From contig MU266341.1 of NCBI GenBank assembly GCA_021014945.1, forward strand, positions 124,001 to 188,000: a stretch of DNA of 64,000 nt, written 5' to 3'. Below the pieces are notes generated by a model that was not told where the DNA came from, made no database searches, and worked only from the letters and a program-made list of their open reading frames with translations. Each line of letters opens with the position of its first letter. Within the stretch, counting starts at the first letter, position 1. This DNA is from Leucogyrophana mollusca. Its lineage: Eukaryota > Basidiomycota > Agaricomycetes > Boletales. A program made the position numbers and the translations under genes. Shown piece after piece: positions 9,579 to 19,670 of this stretch.

Positions 9579-12540
9579 ATGAAGATCGCTGAAGAATTGC
9601 CGCTTTACGAGCCATCAGGCGCCGAGAAATCTCGTTGCATCAAGCTTCTCAATGATATCAACGCCAAGTTCGACTTGTCACTTCGATCCTACTTCGATTT
9701 GTACAAGTGGTCAACAGACCATCTGGACTTGTTCTGGGCAACCGTTTGGGACGAAGTCAACATCGTTGGCCACAAGGGCAGTCATGTCGTCGACAATGCT
9801 GCCGCCCCCGCTGCCAATCCACCTTGGTTCTCCGAAGCAAAGGTCAATTGGGCTGAGAATATGCTTACCTGCCGCTCTCCCGAAAAAGTAGCACTCATCC
9901 AAGCTAGTACGTTCGTCTTCACAGCATTAGTGTTGATACAGTAACAGCCTCGTCTCCATGTAGCTGAGCCCACACCTGAAAATCCGAGTCCTCTCCTTCG
10001 TCGCGTAACCTATGCTGAACTCTACAGCCTTGTAGCAAGCTTGGTAGCAGCACTGCGCGGCCTCGATCTGCAGCCAGGAGACCGCGTGGCCTCCTACTCA
10101 TCTAATTGTATCGTACGTTGTGGCTTTCCTGGCGGGCAGCACAGTTTATACCCATACGGATCAATCATGACTGATGGCCGTTGCCTTGTGCCGATCAGGA
10201 GAACGTCGCTGCCTGCCTCGCTGCCACTGCCGTCGGTGAGCTTTCCGAGGCATGAACACGTTGACCCGCGCGTTTACAAAGGCTATATAGGCTGTATATG
10301 GGTTAGCGCCGCTGCAGATTTCGGGCCTCATGGAGTCTTAGAGCGGTGCGTGGAAGCAATTTAGACTGAATTGCTCATACATACAGATTACTAAACCGAT
10401 CCTTGTAAGATTTGAGCAAGTCCAACCCAAAGTCATCTTTGCCGTCGACGCGGTCGTGTGCGTCATGTTTCGGCAATAGTGATGGAGGCCAAGTAATCTG
10501 ACAGTTGGGTTGCAGCTATAACGCAAAGGTGCATCCGCATATACCAAAGCTCAAAGCTCTGCTTTCTGGCCTCCGCGACAGGTGTCCTGTGCAGCCGAAA
10601 GTTATCGTCATCCGTGCTACATCCACTGCAACATCTTCGTCTGAGTGGGAGAAGGACTGGGTGGACTGGGAGACCTTTGTCAACGGAGGCGAACGCCACA
10701 GTGCTCTCGAAGAAGAGATACAATGGAGCCGACAGGGCTTCGACTGGCCGCTCTGGATCTTGTTCAGCTCTGGCACGACAGGTATACCTCTTATTCCACT
10801 CGAATTGGTGACACTACAGGTTGACAATCCACGTTCCCAGGACGCCCTAAGTAATTAAGCTCTGTTCACTTTACATCGCTTCGCCTGACGTGGTCTTGGA
10901 TAAATCCTCAGGCCTATTGTTCACCGCGCGGGTGGTATGCTGTTACAGGCCAAGAAGGAGTTTGTGATCTGTGCTGACCTCAAGCCCGAAGACGTGTTCT
11001 TTTACTACACCACAACGTCTGTGACCGTGCCCAATTCACCCTTCGAAGCACTGATAGCCGTTTTCAGGGGATGGATGATGTGGAATTTCCTCGTCAGTGG
11101 GCTGTGTGTTGGTTGTACGCTGGTTCTGTACGATGGAAGTCCATTAAGGGACCCTGCGTATCTGTGGCGCCTCGTGGATGACCTCGATATCACTATCTTT
11201 GGGACGAGCGCAAAGTATCTCGATCAGCTGTCTGTAAGCGTGATCGTTGGCACATTATCGACACACATTGATAGGGTTGTTTCCAGAAAGTTTACAAGCC
11301 CCGCGAACACCATGCGCTTTCCAGCCTTCGACATATATACTCCACCGGCTCACCCCTTGCACACACTCTCTTCGACTTTGTGTACGAACACATACATTCC
11401 AATGTTTTGCTCGCCTCCATTACAGGTAAGATCGATGAAACTTAATTTGGCGAAACATTGGTTAAAAACGGACCTCCTCCGCCTTTAGGAGGCACGGATA
11501 TTTGTTCTCTCTTTGCAGGAATGTGTACGGCATTGCCCGTGTTCCGTGGCGAAATCCAATGTCGTATGCTCGGGATGGCCATAAAGACGTTTATGCCCAC
11601 AGGAGTGCCAAGCGGCGCAGGCGAGGCAGGAGAGTTAGTCTGCGTGAAGCCATTCCCCTGCATGCCCGTCGGATTCTGGCCCCTCCCTGGCTTCGGTAGC
11701 GAAGAGGACGTCAAAGCTGCCGCAGCAAGGTATCAGCAGGCCTACTTTTCTGAATTCAAAGATGTGTGGTGTAAGCCTGCACCGCCGCTTAGTGCGGCAC
11801 GATTCCTGACTTCTTATCCCGATTCAGACCACGGCGACCATGTGTTGATCACACCATCACGAGCAGGAAATGGGGGAGGACTGATCATGCTGGGACGAAG
11901 TGACGGAGTTCTGTAAGCAGCCCCTTTATGCCGTGACATGCTATGTTTACATTCTGCTCTGCAGAAATCCTGGCGGAATTCGTTTCGGATCTTCCGAAAT
12001 ATACGATGTCCTCGACACGTGTTTCGGTCCCTCTCCTGAGAGGGACCCGGCCGACACAGTAGAAGACTGCCTCGCCGTGGGACAAGCGATCGATGGAGGG
12101 ACGGATGAGCGTGTGATCCTTTTCGTGAAGCTTCACGAGGGGAGTGCGCTATCTTTAGATTTGGAGAAGAAGATCAAATCTGAAATAAGATCAAGAAGAA
12201 GCCCCCGCCATGTACCAGCTCGAGTCAGTCCTCTTGCAGTCTTATCAAAGAGACCCTGGAACGTTGCTGATTGCGTGTCCGCGGCGCCGCTTAGATCGTC
12301 CAGATCGAGGACATCCCCTACACTTTGAACGGAAAACGCGTGGAGGTCCCGGTTAAGAAGGTGGGCGCCTACCGGTCACTGTGGCGGCCACGCGTACTGA
12401 CCGGGCCTGACACCTATCAGATCATAAACGGGGCGCATGTCTCGAGCATTAACCCCGAAACGCTGCGGAATCCCGAGTGTTTGACTGCATTTGCACTCGT
12501 CGGAGATACCCTTAGAGCAGAGGTGATTGCGAAGGACTAG
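9579..12540 (+). CDS. Acetoacetyl-CoA synthetase
   Basis: Activates acetoacetate to acetoacetyl-CoA with ATP and CoA in the cytosol, feeding sterol or fatty-acid synthesis or ketone use. The first exon encodes the AACS-type N-terminus (SYFDLYKWSTDHLDLFWATVWDEV region, then WFSEAKVNWAENML). Adenylation motifs follow: LFSSGTTGRPKPIVHRAGG (phosphate-binding loop), GWMMWNFLVSGL, ITGGTDICSLF and DHGDHVLI, and DIPYTLNGKRVEVPVKK near the end with the catalytic lysine region. At least ten introns are needed. Short exons include 10199-10235 (37 bases), 10291-10345 (55 bases) and a 10-base exon at 10841-10850. The last two introns bring in IVQIEDIPYT and IINGAHVSS. The stop is at 12538-12540. The length and order agree with AACS rather than acetyl-CoA synthetase. 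The gene appears intact. Confidence 0.9.
10841..10850 (+). other. 10-base micro-exon in acetoacetyl-CoA synthetase
   Basis: The exon GACGCCCTAA is flanked by CCCAG and GTAATT. The upstream exon ends at 10781 (TCTGGCACGACAG) and the downstream exon begins at 10912. Joined, they give S-G-T-T-G-R-P-K-P-I-V-H-R, the conserved phosphate-binding loop of the adenylate-forming family; skipping the exon would destroy that loop. Confidence 0.88.
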
Positions 12541-13146
12541 GATGGGCTTATTTGGCGTGCAATGGACATACTGTGGCCTGTTTCTGACCGAAATGTGAAA
12601 CTAAAGCGCCCCAAGGCGGCAGTGTGATCTTCCCGCGATGATGGCCACTTGGTGTGAGCATCCCAGCAGGCGGAACCTTTTCGCCGAACTGATAGGTCAA
12701 CTTCCATTCTGGGCCTGGAAATTTTGCCTTCACGTTGGCCTCGAGGCCATCGGTGCGGCTCGTCTTTTTGCAAAGGTACCGGCTCTCAGGATGAACTGGC
12801 AGTACATATAAAAATTTGGGGAGAGCACAGCCTGGATCCGTACATTCTTCTCCTCGAGCGGACACATAACTCGTGTTCCCCCCGACTCGTGATCCATCAA
12901 TCCCTCTAGGTTATTGACCGATTGAAACACGACTCTGGCCACGCCTTGCCACGAATTCACGCCGCCCCTCTACCTCGTGCATTTCATAGCTTTCCCTGCT
13001 TTATTATGAGGCCCTCACGTCCCCTTCCCCTGAACTGTCAGCACCAATCATCATCTCGTCCACATCAATCATTGCGAGAACGCGAGCCGTCTCGTCGTAA
13101 ACGACTATCCACTCTCTCTGTCTCGACCATATTTACAAGGCGTGCG
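12541..13146. other. Intergenic region with weak minus-strand coding hints
   Basis: Two minus-strand frames (about 12955 to 12730 and 12865 to 12548) could be parts of a small two-exon gene: an intron with donor GTACCT near 12781 and acceptor GTGAAG near 12730 would fit in length. I recognise no domain and cannot choose a frame after the intron. The rest is the leader of the first MARVEL gene. Confidence 0.25.
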
Positions 13147-14229
13147 ATGCCTTCCAAGTTCAATATCGTTCGGGCAAGCATCTATGGTGAGCTGCTTCCC
13201 TGGGCTCTAGGGCGAACAGTGTACTGATGTCCAGTGACCAGGCGCGGCTCTGCTATGGACTATCATCTGCTTGGCCATTGCAGCCCACTTCCAAAGTCTG
13301 CTGGTCATCACTGATCTCAGTAAGTCGATGCTACCGACCATGGGTCAGCGTTGACACCAACAATCTGCTACAGCTCGTTTCGTTCCCTTCTCCATCTTCG
13401 TCTGCAGTGCAAGTTTACTCATTCTCGTGGTCTTGTGAGTTTATGGTGGCTGGCATTAGACATGTACTGACACCCTGCAGGCTCGGCTGCAGCGTCCTTC
13501 GCAACGGAAACCCCATATCTACCAGAATCGAGTTGGGATGTCTTGGTTTACTCGGGACCTTCTGGCTAGGTGCGCATTTTAGACGTAAATTCGCTCTCAG
13601 GCCTCTTAATTGCGTGCTTTAAGCCCTCGGCGCATTTTTGGCAAGTTCGGACTCGGAGAACGCGGATGTAGAGTGCTTTGCTTCGGAATCGGACACAGAT
13701 CCGATCGACATTCCTGGATGTGAGTCTCATGATCAAGTTTGCTCCGATGGAAGGTTCTCATTCCGCGGTAGTCTCTACGGACACTTACCAGGCACAGTAC
13801 CGGGTTCTTGAAGCATTCTCTCTCTTTAACGTTATACTCAGTAAGTACACGAGTCCGCGCTTTAAGTCCTTCGAGCTGACTCCCGCATAAGTTTGGGGCT
13901 TCTTGCTGTTCCTACTCGGGATGGCTCTAAGACACCACTTCCGTGTCAACCGGCGTGTGTGGTACATTTCGGTTACATCATATCCATGGTTTGGAAAGGG
14001 GTCTTCATCCGGAGCCAAGCTGCCCGCCCCTGTTAGCGCCCGATCGCGGTCACGGTCCAGAGGCAGGAACTACGACCGTGACGACGAGAAAGACATCCCA
14101 AGCACATGGCGGTACGCGTCGCGGCGCGGCGAAACCGATTACTCTGTATGGACGTCGCAGGGGCACAAGGTCCCCGCACGAGCACACACAGTTGATAAAT
14201 TCAAGAGAAACGCATCGCCCAGGCGGTGA
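13147..14229 (+). CDS. MARVEL-domain membrane protein 1
   Basis: A four-helix membrane protein of the fungal MARVEL type. The start MPSKFNIVRASIYG is followed by an intron and the first helix (ALLWTIICLAIAAHFQSLLV), then FVPFSIFVCSASLLILVVL, RIELGCLGLLGTFWLALGAF (the family's typical third helix), an acidic loop with CFASESDTDPIDIP, and a fourth helix ending LLFLLGMALRHHF. The cytosolic tail is basic and RS-rich. Five or six introns of 50-60 bases interrupt it. MARVEL proteins organise membrane apposition and traffic; the role here is unknown. It is the first of three similar genes in tandem. Confidence 0.8.
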
Positions 14230-14596
14230 TCACGAATAATTTATGTTCGCTGGTTCGTATCTTATCTTTATAGAGGGCTTTTGTAGGATCCTGCAGCGAT
14301 ACCTTACTTACCTTGGGGAAGAAAATAAAGCAGTTCTGTATGTGTTTGTACTTGTAGATGGGCCAAAGTCATTTTTGCTTTCATGAAAGCCTGGAGGTCA
14401 GATATGAACAGATATGAACGCGACAATGAACTCTGCTCCACGTGACACCAGGCGATGCCGTGACATGTGTGCTCTGTTGTACGTACCAAGTTGACTCTGC
14501 ATAAAACCATTGTCTATCCACTGTCTTCTGGGACGATCCTCTCTCTCGACCAAGCCTTGTATAAGTGTATATCCGTTGCGGGACACTCGGTCGATC
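14230..14596. other. Spacer between MARVEL genes 1 and 2
   Basis: The region holds the 3' flank of the first gene and the promoter of the second. I see no gene or element I can support. Confidence 0.4.
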
Positions 14597-15714
14597 ATGA
14601 CTATCCTATTCATGAACCTTCGACTGGTTGGTTATGGTTTGTCCTCTTTAACTTCACCAACTCGGTTAAAACCCAATTGACCCCACATAGTATCAGTTTG
14701 CTTGCTTTCCGGTACAGTTCTCGGGCTTGCAGCCAACTTTGCCAGGCTCTTTTTGCCAAATATAAATCGTACGTCTCGGTTTCAAGGAATGACAAGCGCG
14801 GGAGCATGAAACGGCGCGTGTGCAGATGACTTTACGATTTTCTCGCTCGTCGTGCCATCGTTGACAATATTCGTGTTTCTTCTCCTGTAAGTGAGAGTCC
14901 ATCTCTCTTTTGCATTATTGCTCAGGTTCTTCCAGAGTACAGTTCGCGCAACCCATCATTGAGGTTATTGTGCACTTCATTCTCGGTGTGTTATGGCTAG
15001 GTATGTACCATTGTCAAGCTCCTGCCCATATGCTGAACGGAGCTTATCTGACGGGATTTAAAGCGATGGGGGCATGGTCCGCGTAAGTATTCCATAAAAC
15101 TGGTTATAAGCGGATATGAACAACACATTGCAGTGATATCATTGGATATGTTCAATGTTATCCTCTCGGAGGGCAAGAACAGCCGACAAGCAATGGAAGC
15201 AGTAAGCTTATCTCACGCTGATAGCTGCCTCGAGCTTCCTCATGTCGTTCCATACAGTGTCAGCGCGAACCTACTGTTACGAGTTCAAAGTCATCGAGGC
15301 CTTATCCTGGTGTATATTCGTGTTATGTGCGTTCTTTCCTTCCCTTCGGAGCGATCACGTTACCTTCTCACCACCATCACTATCCGACCAGTCGCCTTTT
15401 TCTTCATGATCATCATCTCCCTCACGATGCGTGCAGTCGTGTGCGGGCGGTACTACGCCTGGCGCGAACACATCTCGCAGTTGGGCTGGTTCGGCGAACT
15501 TCCAGGATATCCAACCGAAGCCGTCTATCCGCGGGGCCCCCCGATGGTTGGGTACGGTAATTACGCTGGCTACGGTCAGCCATATCCGATGATGGGCCAT
15601 GGGGTACAGATCGGCGGCAACTACGTCCAGCAGATTCCTGGCCATTCCATTGTCATTCAACCAGGAGCCAATGGCCACCCCCCAACGATTACTCAAGTGC
15701 CAGGCGTAGTATAG
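14597..15714 (+). CDS. MARVEL-domain membrane protein 2
   Basis: Second in the tandem. I choose ATG 14597, giving MTILFMNLRL, joined by a GTTATG...CATAG intron to VVSVCLLSGTVLGLAANFARL (first helix) and then, after another intron, HDFTIFSLVVPSLTIFVFLLL (second helix). Further exons give IIEVIVHFILGVLWLAMGAW, the loop SADIIGYVQCYPLGGQ, a fourth helix around FKVIEALSWCIFVLC and FFFMIIISLTMRA, and the tail YAWREHISQLGWFGELPGYP followed by a Gly/Tyr/Pro-rich end. The tail is of a kind common in agaricomycete MARVEL proteins. Exon borders in the middle are inferred from hydrophobic continuity. Confidence 0.75.
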
Positions 15715-16101
15715 TCTGTTGGAAAAACTCCGGAAAATGTCTGCTAGTGGCGGACAGCAATGGGAATTTGCGCACCTGACGATATGTCCTGATGATTACT
15801 TACGACTTCTAGCTGCATGGTGGATTGGGATCCCATACTTTTATACCGGTGGAAATCATTGGAGGAAAGGGAGGTCGAGTTTATACATAGCACATAGCAC
15901 ATAGATCTATTTACGTGGAACAATCAGAGTGTTCATCGGAGCTACTGGCATCACGGTCGGGCCTCGAAGTTTGCCTCGTGTAGAACGTGTGCTTGGCCTC
16001 ATGGGCGCCTCGTCAGCTGGAAATACAATGGACTCATCTGGGGGATCCGTTCCCACCCGCCCTTTTGTACTTCTTTTGCGCACCCCCTCCTCAGATCCAC
16101 C
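15715..16101. other. Spacer between MARVEL genes 2 and 3
   Basis: It contains a short ACATAGC tandem repeat near 15884-15904. No gene is seen. Confidence 0.4.
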
Positions 16102-16888
16102 ATGGCCCTATTCACCGACCATCCCTTCAGACATGTTATCAAAGGTGACCATCGGCTATCATCCACCTGCTACACAGAAGCTAAGCAGACAAATTGCAGC
16201 GATCTTGGCTCTCGCGATGGGGCATATTCTCATGAAGCTAATGCCGCACTCAATACGCAAGTTTCCCTCTACTGGCGCCTAAGGTTAGGGTGCTGACCCA
16301 ACATACTATAGAGGTCGTGCATTTGACACAGACATCGGTCACCGTGTTGGCGATTGCTGCTCTGATATACCTGTGAGTTGTGTCCATCGTGATCGGACGG
16401 TAACCGACTCAGGTTCCGGACTTTGCAGGGTGGTCCTGCATCACAGGAGTGAATCGGGTCGGGTTATGTCGCAGAACCAGGAGGAGATGATATTGATCGG
16501 GGCCCTGGGGGCATTCTGGTTCGGTAAGTTCCATTTGCGAAGTTAGGAGTATCAAAGCGGTAACTAGAGATCATCAGCTTTCCTCCTCGCCATGCGAGCA
16601 TTTGGACAGACAGGCGTTGACATCGATTTCGCCCATCCGAGTCACCTCTTTTCCGCCAGCAGCGGAACGGCCGAATCCTCTGTCGTGGGTGCCGCCAGCC
16701 GTGGCGGTAATGCTGCATACGCCCCGCCACTACCGCCACAGGCCCAAACCGGAGGTCAGGCGAGTCAGGCGGGGGCTGAAAGTTACAGGCGCGTGCGTTA
16801 TGGAAACGGACAGGGCGGGGGTCGCAAGCCGTACCCTTGCAGTCCATATGATGCGTACTGCGTTATCGAAGAGTGGGTGTACTACTAA
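16102..16888 (+). CDS. MARVEL-like membrane protein 3 (model incomplete)
   Basis: The third membrane protein of the array. The opening MALFTDHPFRHVIK fits, and later exons give HLTQTSVTVLAIAALIYLVV and EEMILIGALGAFWFAFLLAM, which match helices two and three of this family, then a tail with SSVVGAASRGGNAAYAPP and C-terminal CSPYDAYCVIEEWVYY. The middle exon (about 16195-16262, ILALAMGHILMKLM) does not join the next exon in frame with any GT-AG pair I could find. Either the model is wrong there or the gene carries a frameshift. I cannot decide from sequence alone. Confidence 0.5.
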
Positions 16889-17298
16889 TGGTGCCGGAGC
16901 CGTTGTGGGCCTTGGTGGATAAAATGATTTACGACCGGAGTACGACTTGATTTTCGATGTATATATTTTGTATTTTATGGCTTTCATATCGGATACGATC
17001 CTGGGGATACCAGACCCAATAGACAAGCGTGGAACGAACGTTGAGCAATGACTCTACAGCAGAAAGGCCTCACCGGCCGGCAGGAATGGGAAAAGGCAAA
17101 ACCGGCGCAGTTCGGCATTAATGGGGAGGTATATTGCCGTCACAGTCATACAGCTCCGATCTCTCTCTCTGTCTCTTCCCTAGCGCACACCAAGCTAACC
17201 ACGTCCACGATCCCTCTCACAATCATGATAAGTGTTCTTTCGCCTCTCAGCGTCGAACCCCGCAGCTGATTCTACTCATCCTACACACTTCAACTAAG
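16889..17298. other. Upstream region and unresolved first exon of the E2 gene
   Basis: The first exon of the ubiquitin-conjugating enzyme must lie here, because the conserved R-R-I-E-T-D begins right after an AG at 17298. An ATG at 17225 is followed by ATAAGTG rather than a proper GTAAGT donor. Another frame from ATG 17048 ends at a GTATAT donor in the right phase, but its protein does not resemble the family. Confidence 0.35.
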
Positions 17299-18126
17299 CG
17301 TCGCATCGAGACTGATGTCATGAAGCTGTAGCTAATCTACCCGTGTCTCTCCCATGCAGTGTGTCTGACTTGTGCTGCGTCCAGGCTGATGTCGGATTAC
17401 GAGGTCACACTCGTAAACGACAACATGCGTGAATTCTATGTTCGCTTCTATGGTCCTTCAGAGAGTGAGCGTCATCCGCCCTTGTGCCCCATCCACGCCC
17501 CCCGAAAATGCCACTGATTGCGACACTCGCTTTTCTTGATCAGCTCCATTCGCGGGCGGTATTTGGAAGATTCATGTCGAGCTACAAGCCGAATACCCCT
17601 ACAAGTCGCCCAGTATCGGCTTCATGAACAAGATCTTCCACCCCAATATCGACGAGCTGTGCGTACAGCGTTCACATAGAGGGCTCTGTGCTGACTAGGT
17701 TTTTTCGGCACAGAAGCGGATCGGTCTGCCTTGATGTTATCAACCAGACGTGGTCGCCGATGTTTGGCACGTGCCCCCGATCCCCCTCGCGTTCCCAACA
17801 CGTTGCTGATGATGAGAACAGACATGATCAATATATTCGAAGTGTTTTTGCCACAATTGCTCCGGTACCCAAATCCCAATGACCCCCTCAATGGCGAGGC
17901 GGCTGCTTTGATGATGCGTCATCCGAAAGAGTACGAGGCCAAAGTCAAGGGTGCGTCGTTCGTTGCCTTTTCCGTAACATTTTCTTAACACGGGCTATCA
18001 GAGTACGTGCAGCGATTTGCAACTAAGGATGCAGCAGACGCCGCAACTGATGGGAACGAGGAGGACGTGGACGAGGAAATGAGTGATATAGGCAGCATCA
18101 GCGAGGAAGAGGCCATGGAGTCCTGA
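17299..18126 (+). CDS. ubc8: Ubiquitin-conjugating enzyme E2, Ubc8/UBE2H type (start unresolved)
   Basis: Transfers ubiquitin from E1 to E3-bound substrates. In yeast Ubc8 serves the GID ligase that removes gluconeogenic enzymes. The visible protein begins [19 protein letters not shown], then [20 protein letters not shown], the HPN motif in [10 protein letters not shown], the catalytic cysteine in [15 protein letters not shown], and [15 protein letters not shown]. The C-terminal tail is acidic and ends [10 protein letters not shown], as in UBE2H. Intron 17767-17821 has a GC donor (TTTG/GCACGT) and is required to join MF to [10 protein letters not shown]. The N-terminal few residues are not located; see the upstream region. 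The stop is at 18124-18126. Confidence 0.9.
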
Positions 18127-18474
18127 CCCTCGTTGACCACTCATTATCCCTCTCACTCATATTCACAAATCACTTCCTTCTTACTTCGTATCATTGCATA
18201 TCAGCTCCTCTATTGTGTCATACACTTTTCTTGCCCTTCCCTTCCACTCCAACCTTTGCGGGGATACCCCATCACACCATAATCATTTGCAGCCCCTCTG
18301 TCCTCCGTTTCTTCACTCATATCGGAAACCAACCCCTCTCCTGTTGTACCTATATCTAGGGATTTTGTAGTGCCCACCTTATTGGCTGTAATAACTATGT
18401 ATCTTGCTCAGAGAAGTGCGGAGCACGATGGGGACGAGGAAGAACTAGGCAGCAAACCCGAGCTCCAGGCGGCC
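18127..18474. other. Convergent intergenic region
   Basis: A pyrimidine-rich 3' flank of the E2 gene runs into the 3' end of the THOC5 gene. No gene is seen. Confidence 0.5.
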
Positions 18475-19270
18475 TCAGCTCGGTGCAGGCGTGTTACGGC
18501 TGGATGCGGGTAATGGCGGGACAAGCTCGTCCACTTTTTTCTGGATTTCGGCTGCGGCCTGAATGAATCCCGGTGTGAGCGCACGGCACGGCAGGGGAAG
18601 CTGCGTGGCAACTGTCGCACCTTCATCAGTGCGTCTATTTGTGATTTAACGCTTTCCACGGTTGCGAGCTTAAGCTTGCTCTGCTTAAGAAGGTCTTCCT
18701 TTTGGGCTGTCAACTCTTTTCTTCTCAGGTCCAGTCTGCGCAAAAATAGGAGTGAGCGCGGTGCGTGAGTGAGTGAGTGAGGGGGCCGGCGCAAGCGTAC
18801 CTCTGTCTCTCTGCGAGCTCGAAGCTCAGGCGGTTGAGCATGAGTTGGTGGGGGTTTTGTAGCGCGTCATCCGTGCGCGCTTCTGGGGGTGCAAGCTCTT
18901 TGAACTCTGCGAGGGAGTACAGGGGGACGTCCTGGTATATTGAACTGGAGTTCACGTCAGCGGGGGTCGTGCCAGCCACGCGGTCAACTCACGCAAACTG
19001 TCGGCACTTGTCTATCTCCCGCTCCAGGTGTCGTTTCTCGTAGAGCAAGTTCTGCAGTCCCAGATGGGTCTGATCCATCTCCTGCCTGGCTTCGGTTGTA
19101 GCCTGCTTGTGAGCGCGGGTAGCGGCATTGGCATTGCGATTCAGGGCCTTCAGACGCGCAACGAGGGCGCTGGCCTTTATGTGCACTGCGCTGGGATCAC
19201 CTGAGACGTTATCCGGGGACACGAGCTCCTGGAGATGGCTGATAGCTGCATCGTCCGCCGTGTCTGACAT
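18475..19270 (-). CDS. THOC5: THO complex subunit THOC5
   Basis: A subunit of the THO/TREX complex, which couples transcription to mRNA export. Exons run from ATG 19270 to about 19000, then to 18800, 18740-18621 and 18558-18475. Joined, they give LLYEKRHLEREIDKCRQFA-S-IYQDVPLYSLAEF, the pattern of THOC5 (LLYE...L..EI.KC..F then D..L.SL.EF), followed by PPEARTDDALQNPHQLML and a coiled coil LDLRRKELTAQKEDLL. The protein is about 210 residues, shorter than animal THOC5 and limited to its conserved N-terminal half, which is usual in fungi. The stop is at 18477-18475. The third intron contains a GTGA tandem repeat. It diverges from the G6PD gene across 400 bases. Confidence 0.85.
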
Positions 19271-19670
19271 TGTGTCGAGACGGAAGCAGCCTGAGGAGGA
19301 CCTTGCGGGGAATACCGAGCGCACGTGGTGGGTGGCGTTTGATGGACGGGCCGGATTGGGTCCGTTGGTGACGAATGGCTGAGAGAGGGAAAGGCTTATG
19401 TGGGTGCGATAAATCCAACCTACTGACGCGATAAGTGTCACGACGATTGGAGATTTGCTCTTGCTTGTAGCGTCAACCTTGAGAGCGCCGCTGACGAAGA
19501 GAACCCCGGGTAAAATTACTTCTCCCAACTATCAAATCGAATCCAGGTTATCTCTCACACTCACGTCAGCTCTGTCTTAGCAATAAAGTCACGCATTCCC
19601 CTCCGTACTACTTACACCAACACACAACTGTCATCACTTTCACTTTCTCCTAATTCCCTCGTTCGACGCT
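19271..19670. other. Shared divergent promoter, THOC5 and G6PD
   Basis: Four hundred bases separate the two start codons. The part next to the G6PD start is C/T-rich, as in many highly expressed fungal genes. No TATA box stands out. Confidence 0.45.

Noticed and set aside
18760..18782. A GTGAGT tandem run in a THOC5 intron as a possible regulatory element
   Set aside because: It is a short simple repeat inside an intron with no further support.
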